A stretch of DNA of 64,000 bases from Phycisphaerae bacterium (lineage in GTDB: Bacteria; Chloroflexota; Anaerolineae; 4572-78; J111): contig JANQQF010000029.1 of assembly GCA_028285035.1 (NCBI GenBank), positions 1-64,000 on the forward strand, given 5' to 3'. The notes beneath the pieces are model-generated. The model saw only the letters and a program-made list of their open reading frames with translations, was not told where the DNA came from and made no database searches. Both the position numbers and the translations under genes were made by a program. Below, one piece after another: positions 57,501 through 64,000 of this stretch. How positions within the stretch are numbered: position 1 is the first letter of the stretch; each line of letters opens with the position of its first letter.

Positions 57501-57577
57501 CCCGCGTGCGGGCGTAACTCTACCCCGGCGGCTAAAAGATCGTTGAGTAAGGCTCGAATGTTTGCACTATCTGTCAT
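48596..57577 (-). CDS. Hybrid NRPS/PKS: TubC docking-C-A-PCP-KS-AT-DH-KR-ACP
   Basis: 2993 residues. Residues 4-53 match the TubC N-terminal docking domain (LLNDLLAAGVELRPHAGQLTL). The C domain (about 60-480) has HHLVCDG at about 192. The A domain (about 510-1010) has YTSGSTGQPKG, and the pocket read by eye is close to the glycine code. PCP has GGHSLLL (about 1085). KS (about 1150-1570) has TACSTSLVAVH. AT has GHSVGE and HAFHSP (malonyl type). DH has AEHKLYDRVVSP and LLDACFQ. KR has [12 protein letters not shown] and QANYVAAN. ACP has LGLDSLMA (about 2900), then a charged tail ending in EDLIDLISKEYDEHK. A DNA repeat is inserted in frame at 52788-52837. The start shares one base with the upstream stop (TAATG). 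Confidence 0.96.
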   Translation of the reverse strand: MTDSANIRALLNDLLAAGVELRPHAGQLTLKGPQSVLTPTVLATIKSNKANIINMLETDVETVPLSSGQQALWFEHQLMPESAAYHVSFAVQIYSPVQANTLRRAFQLLVNRHPALRTTFILIDDVPVQQIHLYQPAAFRQVEAKGWSQDELQIQVKQSHQQLFDLSHGPICRATLFTEADDRHVLLFSAHHLVCDGVSLGVIVDELVQLYEFLQAPNPTPLNLPFAHLSYAKCLTKQANQLASEAERLWAFWERKLHFEGDDLPTLNLPTDYTRPVTWTPVGQSHPVTLSSELTQQLRDLARQENVTLYMLLLAAYQVLLHRYSNQTDIWVASPMAGRTGIEDEPVVGYFVSPVVLPARFTDQLTFKAFLQQIRQTTTEALAHQAYPFAQLVERLQPERDVSRPRLTQAAFALQKLHRADLFSPHPSPDHIVDWGPFSVSPLPIGTLEGMYEIQLELLENDDFLAGSFKYNSTLFSEGTIKRLATHYEILLRDILRDASQPIADLSLLTEAERQQILVTWNDTQTNFPQDQALHQRIEAQVARTPEATALIFVDPTAGEASLSYAELNAQANQLAHLLQSQGVGPGVLVGLYIERSPEMLVSVLAVLKAGGAYVPLDPTFPVERIAFMLADCQAVVLLTQAKLLEALPNHTAHVICVDANDDSITSQPETNLTPITQPEDLAYVIYTSGSTGQPKGVQIPHRAVVNFLSSMQHEPGLTGDDILLAVTTLSFDIAALELYLPLMVGGRIILTSTQVTADGQQLQHLLTRHQVTVMQATPAMWRLLLTSGWQGTPGLKMLCGGEALPRELAERLLDCGDSLWNMYGPTETTIWSAVQQVTQAEIEGTGDVAIGRPIANTQLYIVDKQQQPVPIGVQGELLIGGTGVGHGYLNRPSLAAEKFIPNPFAASTTDTTASPIVYRTGDLARYRPDGTVEFLGRIDYQVKVRGFRIELGEIEAALTKQPHVAQAVVIARPDQSGENRLVAYIVADAEMPKSDDSLSPTTLRQALQSTLPAYMIPASFVTLDRLPLTPNGKIDRKALPEPTARPEILATYHSPQSELERRLATIWQTVLGVERVGIQDNFFELGGHSLLLVTIHSQLLNLIDDLSLQQPVTLIDLLRYPTIQSLAQYLTIPSDTPALLSPQAPPTKDDAIAIIGLAGRFPGAESVDAFWQNLCDGKESITFFTDAELQAAGVELALLSHPNYVKAAGILKDIEQFDADFFGFSAREAQLLDPQLRLFMTCAWEALEQANCIPAHFSGKIGVYAGAGMNGYLHHHLTPHLESTDPAATYQAMISNDKDFLATRLSYKLNLNGPSVSVQTACSTSLVAVHLAAQALQRGECDVALVGAAAIQVPHKRGYLHQPGMILSPDGHCRPFAANAAGTVTGSGVGVVALKRFSDAMAEGDVIHAVIKGSAINNDGAMKVGYTAPSVEGQIEVISQALHNAGISPETIGYIESHGTGTKLGDPIEVMALMEAFQAHTSKQNVCVLGAVKSNIGHLDTAAGMAGLIKAVMALKHNVIPPTLHFTTPNPELKLTDSPFTINTELKRWDIEAGVRRAGVSSFGIGGTNAHIILEEANSPSPPSFARRERGLGGEGLPASKQNILTLSAKTPKALTELAARYHAHLAEQPDLSLPDVCHTTQLGRSHFKHRLAIVASSIDEVQEKLAQFNAKESKLQFGLLNNEPAIAFLFTGQGSQYITMGRGLFETQPVFREAIEQCDAILQPHLGQSLLDILYPTTADETSTELITQTQFTQPALFAVEYALAQLWQAWGVTLNVVLGHSVGEIVAACVAGVFSLADGLKLIAARGRLMQARPQNGSMAVVLASEAIVKQAIAEYPKDVSIAALNGPRNVVISGQQEAIDDIITSLTTQDIQTHSLDVSHAFHSPLMEPMLAEFEEVLNGIQFRPPNIPLISNVTGKLATEAIATPEYWLQHIRQPVRFADSIETLTQTGCNIALEVGPKPTLLSMAQQVIGEAQGPRLWLPSLRRRQNDTQQMLDSLAQLYMQGAKINWAGFAAPFQSRFVTLPPYPFQPKRYWIEPPQAKPQSQASEPRLRPLVDRMIHLQQQEQLIFETEFSLATLPTLAEHKLYDRVVSPGAYHLALVLNAIDLSFEQPQIQLDDIIFPEALVIPEDGARLAQLVLTPTPPHRHQFRLTSVVETVSADTPTLHVTGYVTMVTDLTPAKISLAECQKQCQQALDVDRLYEQTAGRVLHGPNFRWVQQLWRGEAEYADTALAKLHLPAAVATMQGYQLHPGLLDACFQTAGLVFSDETDQLMLPFAVESLRLHQVPVGREWWCTVQRVGEQKWNLQLLDEVGQCLVELVGFQRRAAAEKRITKADQDWQQWLYEIDWEPQPPSRNHHQDETANRWLIFADEAGQGEALAQILARHGQAPVLVYTGEAYEAKSSLAIPIYHIRPNEADDYERLLTEVEPVNGIVHLWSLDISEAQGETAASTALTDAQRGCGTMLHLVQALYQQAWTSPRLWLVTRNTQAVLQTDRLAGIAQAPLWGMGKVLSQEHPELRCVCLDLDETSKMSDLAIELNLMTTPIEPQIALRQGQRYVARLARFKPNPTASSQVIRDDGAYLITGGLGGLGLTVAQWLARQGAGQIILLGRHGPTPEVQAQLEVITESGARLTVAPADVTDGEKLAEVFATLDSAYPLRGIIHAAGILDDGAIFRQSWPRFEQVLAPKLQGTWHLDRLSEGQPLDFFVMFASGSGLLGNPGQANYVAANVFMDAFAYHRRGRGLPALSIDWGTWSSVGMAAEFAEREQTQLQASGHTTITPDQGAEMLGRLLAQTLTDDSVNQVGVMMIDWAKYLGTFAEPPAFLQNLESRSKRQPQTAQPQVTSSPTQTWQSLPMQERREQVMVYLQNEVQQALLMDQVPDMEQGFVELGLDSLMALSLKSRLETGLNVSLPATLLFEYPNISTLTDFLIDALESSDTPPKDKSDKKEFTKIPKSDPKDTDETTDIDQMSVEDLIDLISKEYDEHK
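52788..52837. repeat. Palindromic repeat inserted in the KS-AT linker of a PKS gene
   Basis: CCCTCACCCCC (52788-52798) and GGGGGTGAGGG (52827-52837) form an 11-bp perfect inverted repeat around a C-rich core. The minus strand encodes SPPSFARRERGLGGEG in frame. The CCCTCACCCC...GGGGTGAGGG palindrome is a known type of dispersed repeat that is normally intergenic. The other PKS genes here have no matching segment after the NAHI(I/V)EEA end of KS. Confidence 0.75.
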
Positions 57578-60500
57578 TATATCGTGACCTCAATCCACCC
57601 AGCTGGGACAGGGTCATCGACCTGAGCCTTTTCTTCAGATTGGGGGGGCAGGGGCATCGCTGCCATCACCTCAGGGTGTGTATTCTCAATAAATGTGGTC
57701 AATGCAGCCACACTGCTGTGTTTTAACAACGTCTCAAGCGGTAAATCAATTCCTAGCTTATTTCGTAGCTGGTTTCTCAATTCAATGGTCATCAATGAGT
57801 CCAGACCTAGCTCAAAAAAGCCTTGGGTAGGACTCGGTGGTTGGGGTAGTTGTAACAAAGTGGTGATTTCCTGTTGTAAGCGTGTGGTGATGTTTTCAAT
57901 ATCAGCTACGGGTTTTTCGGAGAGTGGTGATGTGTCCTTGGTTTGATCGATGTCATGGCCAAGCTCTGTCAACAACGCTCGTGCCCCCCGCCATTCGTAA
58001 ATCGGTTTGAAGGTCGCCCAATCCATATTTGCTACCACAGCTTGAGCTACGCTATTTACCAATAGGTAGCCTGTGGCCCGACACGCATCGACCACGGGCA
58101 TATCGTGCATCCCGATTTTTGTAAGCCATTGGAAATAGGGGGTGTGGGCCAAGCGTTCCCCAGCGACCAACCCCCAGTTGATGGTCAGAGCAGGCAGACC
58201 GAGATTGCGGCGGTGCTGGGCCAAGGCCCCCGGAAAATAACTTGCAGCGTCGTAGTGGGCCTGTCCCTCGGCTCCCCAGATGGCCCCAGCTGAGGAAAAA
58301 CAGATAAAGTGGTCTAGCGATAAATCCTGAGTCAACTGGTGAAGGTGCCACGTACCGTGCACTTTCGCTTGAAATACATCTGCTAGCTCGTTCGAGGTAA
58401 TCTGGTCGATTTTTTGGTTGACCACGATGCCTGCTGCGTGGATGACGCCCCGTAGCGGGGCTAACTCGTGGCACTGGGTCAAGACCCCAGCCAACTGTTC
58501 GGCATCAGCTACATCAGCCTGAACCACACGTAGTTCACCACCTGTCTTATCAACTGTGTCACGTAAGCGTTTGAGCTTGATTTCTGTCTCGCTTGAGAGG
58601 GTGCTACGGCTCATCAACATCAAATGGGTGACGCCCTGTTCAATAAGCCACTCGGCAAAGGCCAAACCCAAATAGCCCAATCCACCCGTAATCAGATAGG
58701 TCGACTGTGCAGGAAATTTCGGCCCAGTAATGTGTTGAGTACTCTGCTGCGCAATCCCCCGATCTCCAATCTCTAATCTCTCCATCTCTCGTAACCGCGC
58801 CACATAACGCTGGCCATTCCGAAAGACCAAATGATCCTCAATGGGGTGTGATGTGCGTGAGGCTTGGCCTGCGATTTCATCCCAAACGCTTTTAGCCTCC
58901 TCCTCGGATATGGTCTTGATATCAATGAGTCCGCCCCATAGCTCTGAATGCTCTAGGGCGACGACCTTGCCTAGTCCCCACAGCGGCGACTGCGCCAATC
59001 CTGCCGGGTCAATTTCACCCTCACCACCAGCAACTGCCCCTTTAGTGACAAGCCACAATTTGGGCCAGTCAGCGGCTTGTTTGGCTGATAAAGATTGGGT
59101 GATTGTTTGGACAAGTGAGAGAACATGCTGGCTCTGGGCTTGGGCAACGTCGGGTAAGTGCGTGGTTGTTAGCGCTAATTTAGTGTCCAAGGCCCATAAA
59201 TAGATGACGGAGTTGACGGGTGGAATGTTGGCGAAGAGGGTTTGATAATCCTCGGTCGCCTCAGGGCGAATTTCATAGATATTTGTGTCGATGTTGCGAT
59301 ATGTGTCGGCGGCATGAACAAAAATAGCTGATTGACCCTCGGCTTTTAACTGGTCAGCCAGCCTTGTGCCGAAGTCACTTTTATCCGTGAAAATCAAGGT
59401 TGGTGCCTCATCTGTGGCGGGAGATGAAGGCGCTTGAGCGACCAAAATTGTCTGGCTCAAGGCTACATCGTCAGGCTGAGAGACGATGGCTTCAAAGCCG
59501 GCCTCAAGGAGTAAAATCTGCCATTGGGCTACATCAAGTAGCGGATGAGTTTTCCGTTGATCGGTAAAGTGCCACCAGCCTGGGGTTAAGCCAAAAGTCA
59601 GATCAGCCCAGCGAAGTGGCGTTGTATCTTCTAGTAATATTAGCCAGCCATTGGGGGCTAACAACTCCTGCACCTGAGTCAGCGCTTGGGGTAAATCCTT
59701 GGCAGCGTGCAACACATTGGCCGCAATGATAATGTCGGCCTGGTGTGGCTGATATTCCTGCTTCAGTGGCGACTGCTCAATATCAAGCGTGCTGTATTGA
59801 ACAAAGTCAAAATGACTAAACGTTTGGCGGGCTTTGGCCACGAAGTAGGGACCGATGTCTGTGAACAGGTATTCGGTCTGGTCAGCAGGCAAATGGGGGA
59901 GCAAGGCTGTTGTTACACTGCCCGTGCCACCCCCGATTTCCAGAATACGTAAGCCTCGGTTTGGCGGTAAATTTTGCTGGGCCGCATCTACAACTTGGCG
60001 TATTTGTTCCACCAAAGCTTTGGTCTGCGGCTCCACATAGAGTTGCTGCACCAGATTAGTTTCTCCATCGGGGAACAGGAGTTCCAACGGATTTTGCTCC
60101 CCGCTGAGAACGTCGGCGAGCTGTTCGCCACAGCGGGTCAGTAAACTTATTTCTGCACCGGCTATGTTTTCAAAACGAGACTGTAGGGTGGCTATTATTG
60201 GCCCGGACTCTGTAGTCTCTGGTGTTTTTTCAACGCACCAGCTTTGTCCAGAGCGTGATAAAATACCGTCCTCGACCAAAATCTGTAAGAGGCGGACGAG
60301 TAGCCGTTGATATTGAGGCTGTACCCCCAATTGCTCGATAATCTGGCCTGTGCTCCACTGCTGTCCGGCTTCCAAACTTAAGCCCTTGCTGGCAAAGGCA
60401 TTCAAAATGTAGCTAACGCTGAGGTGCTCCAATTCTTGAATTGCCGCCTGATGGTGTTGTACATCAGATTGGCTTAGATGCAATTTCAGGGATTCGCTTG

Positions 60501-63500
60501 CCAATGACTTAAGTGGTGGGAGATAGTCGGGCGTGACCCCGAATTGTGGCTGATGCTCCCACTCAACGGTGTACAGCCAATCCTGCCACGTATCAGTCTC
60601 GGTCGGTTGGAGCTTGAGCTGGATGTCACCTTGTGGTGGATCAACCCAATACCGTTGGCGTTGGAAGGGGTAGGTGGGGAGTTCTACTTTTTGTAGGTGA
60701 GTATCGTCTGGGTACAGCCCAGTCCAATCGATGGTATCGCCTTGAGCATATCGCCTCGCAATGTTTGAGGCCGCCCCATCCTTAGTATCTGGGGCAATAA
60801 AAATATCTTGTACTCCATCACCCTCGACAAAATCAAGCAACTGTTGACGTATGTCTACGTGTGTTGTTGCAACAATTGCGGCTCGATAATCAAAATGACT
60901 GCGACCAAACTGGGCTGTGTAGCAAATGTTGGCGAGCGGTAGGTGGTGGGGGCTAAGAAAATCAACATATCGTTTCGCCAAATCCAACAAAGCCTCGGGT
61001 GTTTTAGCGCTGAGGGGAAGTACATACGGCCCCTCAGGCAACCTCATGTTTGATGCAGTGTATTCTTCAGCCTCTTCGAGGACGACGTGGGCGTTGGTGC
61101 CACCAATACCAAAGGAGCTAACCCCAGCCCGTCGTGGTGTCTCACTTGTAGACCACGGCTGTAATTTAGTATTGATGTAAAATGGACTTTCTTCCAGCTT
61201 TAGCCGTGGGTTTGGTGTGTGATAACCTGGTGTGAGGGGGATTGTTTTGTGTTTGAGGGCTAAAACGGCTTTGATCAGACCTGCCGTCCCTGCTGCAATG
61301 TCCAGATGCCCGATGTTATTTTTGACCGCACCGAGGGCGCAGAACTCGGTTTTGTTAGTGCTGGCACGGAAGGCTTCGGTCAGGGCGGATACTTCAATCG
61401 GGTCACCAAGCGGGGTGCCTGTGCCGTGGGTTTCGACAAAGGTGATGCTCTCGGGAGAGACTCTGGCGCTGGCTTGGGCTTTACGAATGACCCGCACTTG
61501 CCCCTCGACGCCCGGCGCGGTGTAGCCCACCTTACCCGCCCCGTCATTGTTGATGGCCGAGCCTTTAAGTATAGCGTGAATCACATCGCCATCGGTCACC
61601 GCATCGGCCAGCCGCTTAAGGGCGATCACCCCGACCCCGTTGCCGAGCACCATCCCTTGGGCCTCAGCATCAAAGGCACGACAGTGGCCATCGGGCGAAA
61701 AAACCATCCCTTCTTCATACAGATATCCGGCCTGATGAGGTACGCGAATAGCAACACCGCCTGCCAAGGCCATATCACAATCACCACTGAGCAGGGCTTG
61801 TCGCGCCATGTGCACCGCGACCAAGCCCGTGGAGCAAGCAGTTTGAACCGTGACGCTGGGTCCTGTCAGATTGAGTTTGTAGGAGACGCGGGTGGCGAGA
61901 AAATCTTTGTCATTGGCGAGCATGGCTTGATAGGCCCGCACCGAGTTTGTGAAATTGGTGGCGTCAATCAGTTTGTCACTCTGATCGCCTAGCCGCGAGA
62001 GGTAGGTGTTCAATCCAGCTCCAGCATATACTCCAATCTCGCCAGTGAAGGTGTCTGGATTGCAGCCAGCATTTTCCAAAGCTTCCCAAGCGCACTCCAT
62101 AAAAAGGCGAATTTGGGGATCGAGGACGGTCGCTTCCTGAGCGGATAGACCAAAGAAGTCAGCATCGAACCCTTCGATATTGCTGAGAACACCACCGGCC
62201 TTGACGTAGTTAGGCTGGTTTATTAGTTCGGGATCAACCCCCGCCGCGATCATTTCATCATCGCTGAAAAAGGAGATCGACTGCCGTCCTTCGCATAGAT
62301 TTTGCCAAAAAGTCTCCACATTGGGGGCACCGGGAAATCGCCCGGCTAATCCAACAATGGCAAGCTCGGTGTCAGTCGTCATAGTTGGTCGGATGGGGCT
62401 ATCTTGTGTGGTCGGCTCAAGACTGGTCGTGCCATCCAAATAGTTGGCCAAGCTCCGAATCGTAGGGTAGCGAAATAGATCGACCACGGTGAGATTATGG
62501 CCTAGTTCACTATCTGCTAACTGGCGCTGTATGTTGACCAGTAACAGTGAATGGCCGCCTAGCTCGAAAAAATTGTCATCAATACCGACCTGATCAAGCT
62601 GCAATTCCTCCTGCCAAATCGCGGCCAATGCTTTCTGGGTATCAGATTGAGGGGCGGCCTGATGAGTCACTCTGGTAATCTGGCGTGGTGGTTCTGGTAG
62701 CGCCTGTCGATTAACTTTGCCATTGGGGGTGAGCGGTAGTTGGTCTAGCGGGACAAAAATGGCCGGGATCATATGATCGGGCAATCTCTGCTGTAAATAT
62801 TGGCGTAATGTGTGCAGGAATTGTTGAGATTTCTGGGGTAAATCCGTTGCTACGAAATAGGCGACCAATCGCTTGCCGCCCATTGCCGTTTCCTGCGCTA
62901 TAACTACAGCCTCGTGGATGTTGGGATGCTGATTTAGAGCTGCCTCGATGTCACCCAACTCGACCCGAAAGCCTCGAATTTTAACTTGATGGTCGATTCG
63001 CCCCAAAAATTCGATGGTGCCATCGGGCTGATAACGGGCCAAATCGCCAGTTTTGTAGAGCCTAACCTGAACGACTGGGTCAGCCGTGAATGAAGGAGAC
63101 CGAAACTTTTGCTCTGTCATTTCAGGGTCGTTGATGTAGCCCATCCCAACCCCGGCCCCGGCAATGCATAACTCGCCCACCGCACCGATGGGGACCAGCT
63201 GTAACTGTTGATCCAGAATGTAAAGCTGAATGTTGTCAATGGGGCGACCTAGCGGCACCGGATGGTTTATGAAGCGGGATGGCTCCTCGACAACATAAAA
63301 GGTGCAAATATCAGTGCATTCGGTCGGGCCATAGGTGTTGACGATTTTTGCTTCAATCTCTGGCTGTTCCAACCAGTCGATGAGACGCGGCATCGTAATC
63401 GGCTCACCACCCAAGACCACGTAACGCAATGAGATCAATGAAGTTGAGGTGCTATCGACCACAGCATAGAAGGTGCTGGGGGTGCAGTTTACCCAAGAGA

Positions 63501-64000
63501 TGTCGTAACGCTCAATCGCCCGCCCGATTTGGTGCGGGTCAAAAATCGGCATCTCAACCAGATGTAGGGTGCCGCCACAGAGGAGTGGGGCGTAGATATT
63601 TTTTTGGGTAAGGTCGAAGCTGAGTGAGGAGATCAGCAAGACTGAATCCTGGGCAGTTAGCTCCAAGTCACTGATAAACCACTGCACCAAATTGGTAAAA
63701 CTACGATGATACACGCCCGCCCCTTTTGGCCTGCCTGTTGACCCGGAGGTGAAGAGGACGTAAATGAGATCGTCAGCGGTGGGTAACTTAACTGTTATGG
63801 ATGGGTTTTCGATAGGTTGCGCCTTGAGCAAATCGGTGGCTTGATCTACAGCGATGAATTGGGTTTTGTTGGGTAGCCGTGTTTGGAGATGGGATTGGGT
63901 AAGCACGAGCAACGGCTGGGCATCTGAGATCATGGTTGACAAACGTTCGGCGGGGTAATTGGGGTCGAGCGGGGTGTAAGCGCTACCCGCTTTGAGTATG
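57577..64000 (-). CDS. Hybrid NRPS/PKS, 5' end beyond the window: A-PCP-KS-(no AT)-cMT-KR-ACP
   Basis: About 2140 residues are visible. The frame is open to base 64000 and reads LKAGSAYTPLDPNYPAERL there, an adenylation core motif, so the internal TTG at 63942 is not the start. A has TSGSTGRPKG (about 85) and YGPTECTD. PCP has GGHSLLL (about 480). KS (about 545-975) has TACSTGLVAVH, ETHGTG and NNIGHLD. After KS a short linker runs straight to [10 protein letters not shown] with no AT. cMT has LEIGGGTGS and NVLHAAKDL (about 1355 and on). KR has YLITGGLG and Tyr in EGQAHYDAAS with no LDD. ACP has LGLDSLMT (about 2066). There is no DH. The tail ends VPAGWIEVTI, probably the partner of the TubC domain of the next protein. 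Architecture resembles McyG minus AT. Confidence 0.95.
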   Translation of the reverse strand, partial: ILKAGSAYTPLDPNYPAERLSTMISDAQPLLVLTQSHLQTRLPNKTQFIAVDQATDLLKAQPIENPSITVKLPTADDLIYVLFTSGSTGRPKGAGVYHRSFTNLVQWFISDLELTAQDSVLLISSLSFDLTQKNIYAPLLCGGTLHLVEMPIFDPHQIGRAIERYDISWVNCTPSTFYAVVDSTSTSLISLRYVVLGGEPITMPRLIDWLEQPEIEAKIVNTYGPTECTDICTFYVVEEPSRFINHPVPLGRPIDNIQLYILDQQLQLVPIGAVGELCIAGAGVGMGYINDPEMTEQKFRSPSFTADPVVQVRLYKTGDLARYQPDGTIEFLGRIDHQVKIRGFRVELGDIEAALNQHPNIHEAVVIAQETAMGGKRLVAYFVATDLPQKSQQFLHTLRQYLQQRLPDHMIPAIFVPLDQLPLTPNGKVNRQALPEPPRQITRVTHQAAPQSDTQKALAAIWQEELQLDQVGIDDNFFELGGHSLLLVNIQRQLADSELGHNLTVVDLFRYPTIRSLANYLDGTTSLEPTTQDSPIRPTMTTDTELAIVGLAGRFPGAPNVETFWQNLCEGRQSISFFSDDEMIAAGVDPELINQPNYVKAGGVLSNIEGFDADFFGLSAQEATVLDPQIRLFMECAWEALENAGCNPDTFTGEIGVYAGAGLNTYLSRLGDQSDKLIDATNFTNSVRAYQAMLANDKDFLATRVSYKLNLTGPSVTVQTACSTGLVAVHMARQALLSGDCDMALAGGVAIRVPHQAGYLYEEGMVFSPDGHCRAFDAEAQGMVLGNGVGVIALKRLADAVTDGDVIHAILKGSAINNDGAGKVGYTAPGVEGQVRVIRKAQASARVSPESITFVETHGTGTPLGDPIEVSALTEAFRASTNKTEFCALGAVKNNIGHLDIAAGTAGLIKAVLALKHKTIPLTPGYHTPNPRLKLEESPFYINTKLQPWSTSETPRRAGVSSFGIGGTNAHVVLEEAEEYTASNMRLPEGPYVLPLSAKTPEALLDLAKRYVDFLSPHHLPLANICYTAQFGRSHFDYRAAIVATTHVDIRQQLLDFVEGDGVQDIFIAPDTKDGAASNIARRYAQGDTIDWTGLYPDDTHLQKVELPTYPFQRQRYWVDPPQGDIQLKLQPTETDTWQDWLYTVEWEHQPQFGVTPDYLPPLKSLASESLKLHLSQSDVQHHQAAIQELEHLSVSYILNAFASKGLSLEAGQQWSTGQIIEQLGVQPQYQRLLVRLLQILVEDGILSRSGQSWCVEKTPETTESGPIIATLQSRFENIAGAEISLLTRCGEQLADVLSGEQNPLELLFPDGETNLVQQLYVEPQTKALVEQIRQVVDAAQQNLPPNRGLRILEIGGGTGSVTTALLPHLPADQTEYLFTDIGPYFVAKARQTFSHFDFVQYSTLDIEQSPLKQEYQPHQADIIIAANVLHAAKDLPQALTQVQELLAPNGWLILLEDTTPLRWADLTFGLTPGWWHFTDQRKTHPLLDVAQWQILLLEAGFEAIVSQPDDVALSQTILVAQAPSSPATDEAPTLIFTDKSDFGTRLADQLKAEGQSAIFVHAADTYRNIDTNIYEIRPEATEDYQTLFANIPPVNSVIYLWALDTKLALTTTHLPDVAQAQSQHVLSLVQTITQSLSAKQAADWPKLWLVTKGAVAGGEGEIDPAGLAQSPLWGLGKVVALEHSELWGGLIDIKTISEEEAKSVWDEIAGQASRTSHPIEDHLVFRNGQRYVARLREMERLEIGDRGIAQQSTQHITGPKFPAQSTYLITGGLGYLGLAFAEWLIEQGVTHLMLMSRSTLSSETEIKLKRLRDTVDKTGGELRVVQADVADAEQLAGVLTQCHELAPLRGVIHAAGIVVNQKIDQITSNELADVFQAKVHGTWHLHQLTQDLSLDHFICFSSAGAIWGAEGQAHYDAASYFPGALAQHRRNLGLPALTINWGLVAGERLAHTPYFQWLTKIGMHDMPVVDACRATGYLLVNSVAQAVVANMDWATFKPIYEWRGARALLTELGHDIDQTKDTSPLSEKPVADIENITTRLQQEITTLLQLPQPPSPTQGFFELGLDSLMTIELRNQLRNKLGIDLPLETLLKHSSVAALTTFIENTHPEVMAAMPLPPQSEEKAQVDDPVPAGWIEVTI
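58760..58791. repeat. Low-complexity GAGATTRGAGATT-type stretch in the linker before KR
   Basis: On the minus strand repeated GAGAT(T)/GGAGAT units encode REMERLEIGDRG between RYVARL and the start of KR. The homologous linker in the other PKS genes is shorter and lacks these units, so a small repeat insertion in frame is likely. Confidence 0.45.

Noticed and set aside
61306..61992. A 228-codon plus-strand open frame inside the KS domain at the right
   Set aside because: Antisense to highly conserved KS sequence, with composition that mirrors the KS codons. No sign of a separate gene.
57577..64000. The AT-less module as evidence for a trans-AT type PKS cluster
   Set aside because: The other four PKS modules carry their own complete AT, and remnants of pre- and post-AT linkers are visible, so loss of one AT in a cis-AT line is more likely.

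Overview
The window looks like part of a chromosome from a free-living, heterotrophic bacterium, most likely a filamentous member of the Chloroflexota (Herpetosiphon, Caldilinea or Ardenticatena-like). This is an inference. It rests on moderate base composition, Tat-type lipoprotein sugar-binding proteins, many FHA and Ser/Thr-kinase genes, modular NRPS/PKS genes and several kinds of dispersed palindromic repeats between and inside genes. I see no rRNA, tRNA, CRISPR, phage or transposase genes.

Left part (1-10318): two CUT1-type sugar ABC importers, both without their own ATPase. The first (1-2259) enters the window at the end of its binding protein and has two permeases. The second (7099-10318) has a binding lipoprotein and two permeases. 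It is transcribed divergently from a five-gene operon on the minus strand (6857 to 2364): HutC-type GntR regulator, Gfo/Idh/MocA oxidoreductase, double cupin, ROK-family kinase and methyltransferase. The divergent region 6858-7098 has two near-consensus sigma-70 promoters, each with a GTNTANAC-type HutC operator just downstream of its -10 box. The regulator probably controls both itself and the importer.

Middle part (10556-22057): an unusual signalling and enzyme island. It has a three-kinase tandem protein in which only the last kinase looks active. It also has an FHA domain fused to a thioesterase-fold domain that has lost its catalytic Ser and His, and an intact type II thioesterase. On the minus strand lies an export-like operon: an FHA-FHA-lipase/acyltransferase, an SRPBCC-FHA protein, an ABC ATPase fused to two cyclic-nucleotide-binding domains, and a MacB/FtsX-type permease.

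Right part (22364-64000, minus strand, continuing beyond the window): a hybrid NRPS/PKS operon of at least 41.6 kb. In transcription order: A-PCP-KS-(no AT)-cMT-KR-ACP; TubC docking-C-A-PCP-KS-AT-DH-KR-ACP; methyltransferase; fatty acyl-AMP ligase; free ACP; MDR-family oxidoreductase; KS-AT-DH-cMT-KR-ACP; KS-AT-DH-cMT-ER-KR-ACP; KS-AT-DH-ER-KR-ACP-TE. Gene overlaps of 1, 4, 11 and about 35 nt and short gaps support one transcript. The last gene carries the chain-releasing thioesterase, so the product is probably a methylated lipopeptide or polyketide with at least two amino acids, one possibly glycine. Several catalytic residues are replaced (KR Tyr to His in one module, cMT His to Ala in another), which should change the predicted structure.

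The most novel aspect is the combination: a kinase/pseudokinase protein, several FHA-enzyme fusions including a dead thioesterase, and a cyclic-nucleotide-sensing exporter ATPase, all next to the assembly line. Together they suggest that polyketide synthesis or export is under phospho-signal control.
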